Assembly (NCBI GenBank): GCA_019746155.1
Contig: JAIESJ010000241.1
Span: 1 to 9,501, forward strand
DNA length: 9,501 bases
Direction of reading: 5' to 3'
Source of the DNA: Burkholderiales bacterium
GTDB taxonomy: Bacteria > Pseudomonadota > Gammaproteobacteria > Burkholderiales > SG8-41
Shown: in pieces, positions 5,218 to 9,501 of the stretch
How positions within the stretch are numbered: position 1 is the first letter of the stretch
Layout of the letters: every line of letters starts with the position of its first letter
Program-made: the position numbers and the translations under genes
Notes under the pieces: generated by a model
Database searches by the model: none
Seen by the model: only the letters and a program-made list of their open reading frames with translations
Told to the model about the DNA's origin: nothing

Positions 5218-6264
5218 CTAGTTGCCCGGGAACAAATCCTTGTTCACCGCTTTGGTGCGCGCTTCCGCAGCGGAAACGACGTTGCGCTTGACCAGGTCCT
5301 GCAGGTTCTGGTCCAGCGTTTGCATGCCGAGTTGCGCGCCGGTCTGGATCGCGGAATACATCTGCGCCACCTTGTTCTCGCGGATCAGGTTGCGGATCGC
5401 CGGCGTGCCGATCATGATCTCGTGCGCCGCGACGCGGCCGCTGCCGTCCTTGGTCTTCAACAGCGTCTGTGAAATCACCGCGCGCAGGGATTCCGACAGC
5501 ATCGCGCGCATCATCTCCTTTTCCTCGGCCGGAAACACGTCGATGATGCGGTCAATGGTCTTGGCCGCGGAACTGGTGTGCAGCGTGCCGAACACCAGGT
5601 GCCCGGTTTCCGCAGCGGTCATCGCCAGCCGGATGGTTTCCAGGTCGCGCATCTCGCCCACCAGAATGATGTCCGGGTCCTCGCGCAGGGCGGACCTCAG
5701 CGCATTGGCGAACGACAGCGTGTGCGGGCCGACCTCGCGCTGGTTGATCAGACACTTTTTGGGCTCGTGCACGAATTCGATCGGATCTTCCACCGTCAGG
5801 ATGTGGCCGTGCTCGTTTTCGTTGATGTGATTGATCATCGCCGCGAGCGTCGTCGACTTTCCCGAGCCGGTCGGCCCCGTGACCAGCACCACGCCGCGCG
5901 GCTGGCTGGCGATATCGACGAAGGTCCTCGGCGCCTTGAGATCTTCGAGCGACAGCACCTTGGACGGAATGGTACGGAACACCGCGCCGGCACCGCGCTG
6001 CTGCACGAAGGCGTTGACGCGGAAGCGTGCAAGGTTGGGGATCGAGAACGAGAAATCGCACTCGAGATTTTCCTCGTAGAACTTGCGCTGGCCGTCGTTC
6101 ATGATGTCGTAGACCATCGAGTGCACATCCTTGTGCTCCAGCGCCGGGAGATTGATGCGGCGCACATCGCCATGCACGCGGATCATCGGGGGCAGCCCCG
6201 CCGAGAGATGCAGATCGGAGGCTTTATTCTTGACGGCAAAGGCCAGCAGCTCGGATATGTCCAT
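5218..6264 (-). CDS. pilT: Type IV pilus retraction ATPase PilT
   Basis: 348 residues. It powers disassembly of type IV pili, giving twitching motility and DNA uptake in many species. Motifs: KNKASDLHLSAGLPPMIRV (12-30), Walker A GPTGSGKST (130-138), Asp box TVEDPIEF (157-164), Walker B DIILVGEMRDLET (198-210, catalytic E204), His box HLVFGTLHT (222-230), and the conserved AIRNLIRE segment (289-296) needed for retraction. The ATG at 6264 has GGAG eight bases upstream. The forms NQREVGPHTLSF and LLKTKDGSGRVAAHEI are, from memory, those of betaproteobacterial PilT. The gene is first in a pilT-pilU unit and divergent from yggS, as in Pseudomonas and many betaproteobacteria. Confidence 0.98.
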   Translation of the reverse strand: MDISELLAFAVKNKASDLHLSAGLPPMIRVHGDVRRINLPALEHKDVHSMVYDIMNDGQRKFYEENLECDFSFSIPNLARFRVNAFVQQRGAGAVFRTIPSKVLSLEDLKAPRTFVDIASQPRGVVLVTGPTGSGKSTTLAAMINHINENEHGHILTVEDPIEFVHEPKKCLINQREVGPHTLSFANALRSALREDPDIILVGEMRDLETIRLAMTAAETGHLVFGTLHTSSAAKTIDRIIDVFPAEEKEMMRAMLSESLRAVISQTLLKTKDGSGRVAAHEIMIGTPAIRNLIRENKVAQMYSAIQTGAQLGMQTLDQNLQDLVKRNVVSAAEARTKAVNKDLFPGN

Positions 6265-6356
6265 TATAATTGCTCCGTAATCGCGGAGGCCGGACGAAAA
6301 CCACGCACTAACGGCCTGATTTTACACTGAATGGTCCAGCCGGCGCTCCAAAAATT
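6265..6356. promoter_or_regulatory. Divergent pilT / yggS promoter region
   Basis: This 92-bp gap separates two genes that point away from each other, so it must hold promoters for both unless transcripts start inside genes. A TAAAAT hexamer on the minus strand (about 6328-6323) could be a -10 for pilT, but no convincing -35 is at the right distance. A TATAAT on the plus strand (6265-6270) abuts the pilT start and would give yggS a leader of about 80 bases, again without a clear -35. CTCCG...CGGAG (6273-6288) forms a small hairpin. The location is solid; the individual elements are guesses. Confidence 0.4.
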
Positions 6357-7043
6357 ATGACAACAATCGCAGCTAACTTGCAAGCCGTGCGCGACCGCAT
6401 CGCGCGCGCCGCGCGGGACGCGGGGCGCGCGGCATCCGATATCACGCTGATCGCGGTCAGCAAAACCTTTCCGGCGGGGAAAATCGCCGAGGCCTGCGCG
6501 GCGGGGCAGCGCGCATTCGGCGAGAACTACGTGCAGGAGGCCGTGGAAAAAATCACGCTGCTTTCGCATCTGCCTCTGGAGTGGCACTTCATCGGCCCGA
6601 TCCAGAGCAACAAGACGCGCGCCATCGCCGGGCATTTTCATTGGGTGCACAGCATGGAACGGGAAAAGATCGCCGTGCGGCTCAATGAAGCACGGCCGGC
6701 GGGCTTGCCGCCGCTCAATGTGTGCATCCAGGTCAACGTCAGCGGCGAGGGCAGCAAAAGCGGTGTCGCGCCGGGGGAGGAACTCGCGCTGGCCCGCGCC
6801 ATTATCGCCCTGCCGCGGCTCAGGCTGCGCGGCCTGATGGCGATCCCGGAGCCGACGCCGGACATCGGGCTGCAGCGCCGGCGCTTTGCACTGCTGCGCG
6901 GGATCAGGGACAGACTCGCCGCCGCCGGCATCGCCCTCGACACGCTGTCGATGGGTATGTCGGACGACCTCGAGGCCGCGATCGCCGAGGGCGCAACCAT
7001 GGTGCGGGTCGGCACCGCGATTTTCGGTCAAAGAAAGCCGTGA
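6357..7043 (+). CDS. yggS: PLP homeostasis protein YggS (PLPBP family)
   Basis: 228 residues, the usual length. This cytoplasmic alanine-racemase-fold protein binds pyridoxal 5'-phosphate without known enzyme activity and keeps vitamin B6 and amino-acid pools balanced. K36 in LIAVSKTFP is the expected PLP lysine. FGENYVQEA (54-62), WHFIGPIQSNK (76-86), LRGLMAIPEP (157-166) and LSMGMSDDLEAAI (197-209) followed by VRVGTAIFG (216-224) are family signatures, the last group binding the phosphate. The start at 6357 matches the typical MTTIAANLQAVRDRI beginning, although no good ribosome site precedes it. Its stop codon lies in the first unit of a heptamer repeat array that separates it from proC. 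Confidence 0.97.
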   Translation: MTTIAANLQAVRDRIARAARDAGRAASDITLIAVSKTFPAGKIAEACAAGQRAFGENYVQEAVEKITLLSHLPLEWHFIGPIQSNKTRAIAGHFHWVHSMEREKIAVRLNEARPAGLPPLNVCIQVNVSGEGSKSGVAPGEELALARAIIALPRLRLRGLMAIPEPTPDIGLQRRRFALLRGIRDRLAAAGIALDTLSMGMSDDLEAAIAEGATMVRVGTAIFGQRKP

Positions 7044-7149
7044 ATCGTGAATCGTGAATCGTGAAAAGCAAAACGTATTACCGGGACACTGCTACCATTA
7101 AGGTTTAGATCGACGATCCACGATTTACGACTTACCATTTACCATTCAC
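7040..7149. repeat. Inverted array of 7-bp units between yggS and proC
   Basis: On the plus strand GTGAATC is repeated exactly at 7040, 7047 and 7054, then GTGAAAA at 7061. On the minus strand six degenerate units run from 7149 to 7108: GTGAATG, GTAAATG, GTAAGTC, GTAAATC, GTGGATC and GTCGATC. The two arrays face each other around about 40 bp and could form a long imperfect hairpin in RNA or DNA. The first unit contains the yggS stop codon. The array ends ten bases before proC, so it occupies the place where a proC promoter or ribosome site would be; no normal Shine-Dalgarno sequence is visible there. Confidence 0.8.
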
Positions 7150-7159
7150 TGAATTTGAC

Positions 7160-7972
7160 ATGAACATCACGTTTATCGGCGGCGGCAACATGGCGAGCGC
7201 GATCATCGGCGGCCTGCTGCAAAAGGGCTGGCAAGCCGACGCCGTGCGTGTCGTCGAAATCGACCCCGGCGCCCGCGCCCGCGTGGAGCGCGAGTTGCGC
7301 GTCAAGGCGTTCGCCGATACCGGCGCCGCAGTGGCGGACAGTGAATGCGTCGTGCTCGCCGTCAAGCCGCAGCAGATGCGCGAGGCCGCGCAGGCGCTGC
7401 GCAAGGCGCTCGAATCCCAGCTCGTGATCACCATCGCCGCCGGCATCCGCTCGCGCGATCTGTCGCGCTGGCTGGGGGATTATCAGCGCATCGTGCGCGC
7501 GATGCCCAACACCCCGGCGCTGGTGCTCGCTGGCATCTCCGGCCTGTATGCCATGCCGGCAGTGTCCGCCGCTGACCGCGCGCAGGCGGAAAATGTAATG
7601 GGGGCTGTCGGTTCGACGCTGTGGCTCGCGCACGAGGAGCAGCTGGACGCAATCACCGCGGTGTCGGGCAGCGGACCGGCTTACGTCTTCTATTTCATCG
7701 AGGCGCTGCAGCAGGCGGCCGCCGAGCTGGGCTTGGGTGCGGACGAGGCGCGCAGGCTGGCGCTCGACACGTTCGCCGGCGCGGTGAAACTCGCCGCCCA
7801 TAGCAGCGAAGACGCGGCGGCGCTGCGCGCGCGAGTGACTTCCAGGGGCGGCACCACCGAGCGTGCGCTGAGCACCCTGGAGACCGGGAAAACCCGGGAA
7901 ATCATCGTACGCGCGGTACGCGCGGCGGCGGAACGTTCACGCGAGCTCGGCGACGAGCTCGGCAAGGATTGA
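7160..7972 (+). CDS. proC: Pyrroline-5-carboxylate reductase
   Basis: 270 residues. It catalyses the last step of proline synthesis, reducing 1-pyrroline-5-carboxylate with NAD(P)H in the cytoplasm. The Rossmann nucleotide-binding motif FIGGGNMASAIIGG (5-18) opens the protein. LAVKPQ (66-71), RAMPNTPA (113-120), AVSGSGPAYVFYFIEAL (167-183) and VTSRGGTTERAL (226-237) are the family signatures. In the last, R229 stands where proline or another residue is common, a minor variation. The ATG at 7160 fits the family's short MNITFIGGGN start. It is separated from yggT by only three bases, so the two are surely in one transcript. Confidence 0.97.
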   Translation: MNITFIGGGNMASAIIGGLLQKGWQADAVRVVEIDPGARARVERELRVKAFADTGAAVADSECVVLAVKPQQMREAAQALRKALESQLVITIAAGIRSRDLSRWLGDYQRIVRAMPNTPALVLAGISGLYAMPAVSAADRAQAENVMGAVGSTLWLAHEEQLDAITAVSGSGPAYVFYFIEALQQAAAELGLGADEARRLALDTFAGAVKLAAHSSEDAAALRARVTSRGGTTERALSTLETGKTREIIVRAVRAAAERSRELGDELGKD

Positions 7973-7975
7973 CCC

Positions 7976-8551
7976 ATGCTTACAGCCGCATTCATCTTTC
8001 TGATCGAAACCGTATTCGGACTGTTCACCATCTCGCTGCTGCTGCGCTTCTATCTGCAGTGCGTGCGCGCCTCGTATCGCAATCCCCTGTCCGAGTTTCT
8101 CGGCGCCATCACCGATTTCGCGGTGCGGCCGGCGCGGCGCGTGATTCCCGGTCTGTGGGGGCTCGACCTCGCCACGCTCGTGCTGGCGTGGCTCTCGCAG
8201 CTCGTCGAGACCCTGATCGTACTCCAGACCAAGGGCTATCAACTGGAATCCGCCACCGCGACCGGGCTGGCGGGACTGGCGCTGCTGTCGGTGATCCTCG
8301 CGCTCAAGCTCGGACTCTACATCGTGATGGCGACGATAATCATCCAGGCGGTGCTTTCCTGGATCAATCCCTACAGTCCCGTGGCGCCGCTGCTGAACAG
8401 CATGACGCGGCCCTTCCTGCGCATCTTCCAGGGGTTGATCCCGCCGATCGGCAACGTCGATCTGTCGCCGCTGCTTGTGATCATCGCCTGCCAGCTGTTG
8501 CTGATGGTGCCCGTGGCCTATCTTGAACTGACGCTGTCGCGCCTGCTCTGA
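7976..8551 (+). CDS. yggT: YggT family integral membrane protein
   Basis: 191 residues with two copies of the YGGT domain: about 22-76 (LLRFYLQCVRAS ... NPLSEFLGAITDFAVRPARR) and about 121-175 (IIIQAVLSWINPYSPVAPLL ... TRPFLRI). Each has a hydrophobic helix, an N-P segment, a T-x-P/A-x-x-x-P-x-R-like loop and a second helix. Role not firmly known; family members have been linked to cell division/shape and osmotic tolerance in different bacteria. It follows proC by three bases and its stop codon overlaps the start of yggU (TGATG), which indicates translational coupling. The two-domain form is usual in proteobacteria. Confidence 0.95.
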   Translation: MLTAAFIFLIETVFGLFTISLLLRFYLQCVRASYRNPLSEFLGAITDFAVRPARRVIPGLWGLDLATLVLAWLSQLVETLIVLQTKGYQLESATATGLAGLALLSVILALKLGLYIVMATIIIQAVLSWINPYSPVAPLLNSMTRPFLRIFQGLIPPIGNVDLSPLLVIIACQLLLMVPVAYLELTLSRLL

Positions 8552-8865
8552 TGTCCGCAGAAAATGCCTGGTGCCGCTTCGATCCCGGCGCCCGGCGCCT
8601 CACGCTCAATGTTCACGTGCAGCCCAATGCGCGGGTGAGTGAAATCGCCGGGCTGCATGGCGCTGCGCTCAAGATCAGGATCGCCGCGCCGGCCGCCGAT
8701 AACAAGGCGAACGCCGCGCTGATCGACTTTCTGCATCGCTTGCTGAAGCTGCCGCCCTCGCTGATCAGCATCCGCCACGGCGCGCACGGCCGGCGCAAGG
8801 TGGTGGAGATCACCCAGGCCGATGCCTCGATGCGCGCGCTGATCAAAAGCGCGGCGGGCGGCTAG
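8551..8865 (+). CDS. yggU: YggU / DUF167 family protein
   Basis: 104 residues. Small alpha/beta protein of the conserved DUF167 (UPF0235) family, function unknown. LTLNVHVQPNARVSEIAG (17-34), then KIRIAAPAADNKANAALIDF (41-60), and VSIRHG-like LISIRHGAHGRRKVVEI (71-87) match the family in order. It starts inside the stop codon of yggT, last gene of the yggS-proC-yggT-yggU group. A few bases downstream the repeat-rich non-coding block begins. Confidence 0.94.
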   Translation: MSAENAWCRFDPGARRLTLNVHVQPNARVSEIAGLHGAALKIRIAAPAADNKANAALIDFLHRLLKLPPSLISIRHGAHGRRKVVEITQADASMRALIKSAAGG

Positions 8866-8870
8866 TCTTG

Positions 8871-9052
8871 CTGTGTCACAAATCGTGCGAAAAAAGAGCC
8901 CTGTCAGCACATCCCTTCCCCTCGCCCCGAAGGAAGTCCCCTTGGGGGACAAGGGGAAGGACAGGATGGGGATGGGTTGTGTCGGCGCAAGACTCCATCC
9001 CCACCCCGGCCCTCCCCTTGAAGGGGAGGGAATCGGGTTTTTCATGACACAG
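8871..9052. repeat. Dispersed-type repeat with CTGTGTCA inverted ends
   Basis: A 182-bp non-coding stretch is bounded by CTGTGTCA (8871-8878) and its exact inverse TGACACAG (9045-9052); A-rich and T-rich runs lie just inside. The interior carries two GC-rich palindromes: GTCCCCTTGGGGGAC (8937-8951) and CCCTCCCCTTGAAGGGGAGGG (about 9010-9030), and CATCCCCACCCC-like strings in both orientations. Sequences of this CCCTCCCC-TTGAA-GGGGAGGG type are widely scattered between genes in GC-rich bacteria. The short frames across it are repeat artefacts, not genes. It follows yggU directly and may end its transcript. Confidence 0.6.
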
Positions 9053-9057
9053 TAGTA

Positions 9058-9205
9058 CTAGCAGCTTGATGCAAAACACCGGGATGTAGTTCTCGACGTC
9101 ATTCCCGCGAAGGCGGGAATCCAGAAGGATTGGGTTTCCTTGCGATTGCATTGCTGGACTCCCGCCTTCGCGGGAGTGACGAGGCCTTTTGCATTAACCT
9201 GCTAG
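9058..9205. mobile_element. 148-bp MITE-like element with internal REP palindromes
   Basis: The left end CTAGCAGCTTGATGCAAAA (9058-9076) and the inverse of the right end (9187-9205, CTAGCAGGTTAATGCAAAA) match at 17 of 19 positions. Both outer edges are CTAG, which could be a four-base target duplication instead of part of the repeat. Inside, two 28-bp units (9097-9124 and 9154-9181) face each other and agree at 26 of 28 positions. Each is itself a palindrome of the ATTCCCGC-GAAG-GCGGGAAT kind, typical of REP-like repeats common in beta- and gammaproteobacteria. No transposase is encoded, so it would have to move in trans. Confidence 0.65.
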
Positions 9206-9501
9206 GTCCCGGGTCGCTGCCGTCGCCATCTCCGCCGGGCGGCGGCGCATGCGCATCGCCCGCGGAGTCTCTGCGGCGCGCCGCGCGCAGCTCCTTCGCC
9301 CGGACCAGAAAAGATACCGCTATCCAGGCGCCAAGCGCGGCCAGCGGCAGCGCGGTCAGCAGCGGCCAGGCGATGACGGCGGCGGCCAGGCCCAGCAGCG
9401 CAAACCCCACGCCCGCCATCGTTCCTGCTTCCGCCGGCCCGAGCACGCGGCGATTGGTCATGGCGGCGCCGACGGTATTGCCGATGCGCAACGCGCCGGC
9501 G
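9099..9501 (-). CDS. C-terminal part of an unidentified membrane protein, tail encoded by repeat element
   Basis: The frame is open from the right edge of the window to a TGA at 9101-9099, so the real start lies outside. Counting from the TTG at 9491, two membrane helices are visible, about residues 24-42 and 45-66 (GVGFALLGLAAAVIAW; LAALGAWIAVSFLVRA). A basic stretch (ELRAARRR) and a disordered, G/P/D-rich segment (75-96) follow. Before the helices is TNRRVLGPAEAGTM. Residues 97-130 are translated from the MITE-like element (9099-9205), including the arginine-rich LPRRRESS segment. The element thus replaced or extended the original C-terminus. I do not recognise the family. Helices, codon use and the open frame support a real gene at least to residue 95. 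Confidence 0.6.
   Translation of the reverse strand, partial: AGALRIGNTVGAAMTNRRVLGPAEAGTMAGVGFALLGLAAAVIAWPLLTALPLAALGAWIAVSFLVRAKELRAARRRDSAGDAHAPPPGGDGDGSDPGPSRLMQKASSLPRRRESSNAIARKPNPSGFPPSRE

Noticed and set aside
8518..9045. Minus-strand frame of 175 codons over yggU and the repeat
   Set aside because: Antisense to yggU; its start segment (KNPIPSPSRGGPGWGW) is translated from the dispersed CCCTCCCC-type repeat, a common source of false genes.

Overview
The window looks like the chromosome of a GC-rich betaproteobacterium. The strongest evidence is the conserved block pilU-pilT / yggS-proC-yggT-yggU. The PilT and PilU proteins read like betaproteobacterial retraction ATPases; this placement is from memory of family sequences, not from a search. 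The left end carries a sedentary (chromosomal-type) integron that has not been silenced by any obvious lesion.

Layout. Positions 1-1254 are an integron cassette array read on the minus strand: the start of a third cassette (UPF0060/YnfA-like gene, cut by the window edge), an attC site (69-156), a cassette with an unknown two-helix membrane protein (156-665), an attC site (681-761), and a first cassette with an unknown soluble protein (763-1224). Then come attI (about 1248-1320, with four 12-bp tandem repeats) and the divergent integrase gene intI (1420-2433, plus strand). Crossover points can be placed at the G|TT of each core site: 1254/1253, 687/686 and 75/74. This makes cassette 1 567 bp and cassette 2 612 bp.

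Positions 2434-3205 hold two inverted repeats, a small conserved-hypothetical gene with a Myb/SANT-like helical segment (2661-3095) and a hairpin repeat between convergent genes. Positions 3206-6264 (minus strand) hold a TauE/SafE-type permease, pilU and pilT. Positions 6357-8865 (plus strand) hold yggS, proC, yggT and yggU, the last three tightly packed. The yggS-proC gap is filled by a striking inverted array of 7-bp units.

From 8871 to 9205 there are two adjacent non-coding repeat elements. One has CTGTGTCA ends. The other is a 148-bp MITE-like element with 19-bp terminal inverted repeats and an internal pair of REP-type palindromes. The second element supplies the last 34 codons and the stop of a truncated membrane-protein gene that enters from the right edge on the minus strand.

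How it fits together: pilT/pilU drive type IV pilus retraction; yggS-proC-yggT-yggU is the usual housekeeping neighbour group (PLP homeostasis, proline synthesis, two conserved accessory proteins). The integron beside them is the accessory region. It has a complete integrase with all catalytic residues, a recognisable attI and two foldable attC sites, so it is plausibly active. Its two complete cassettes encode proteins I cannot assign to any family.
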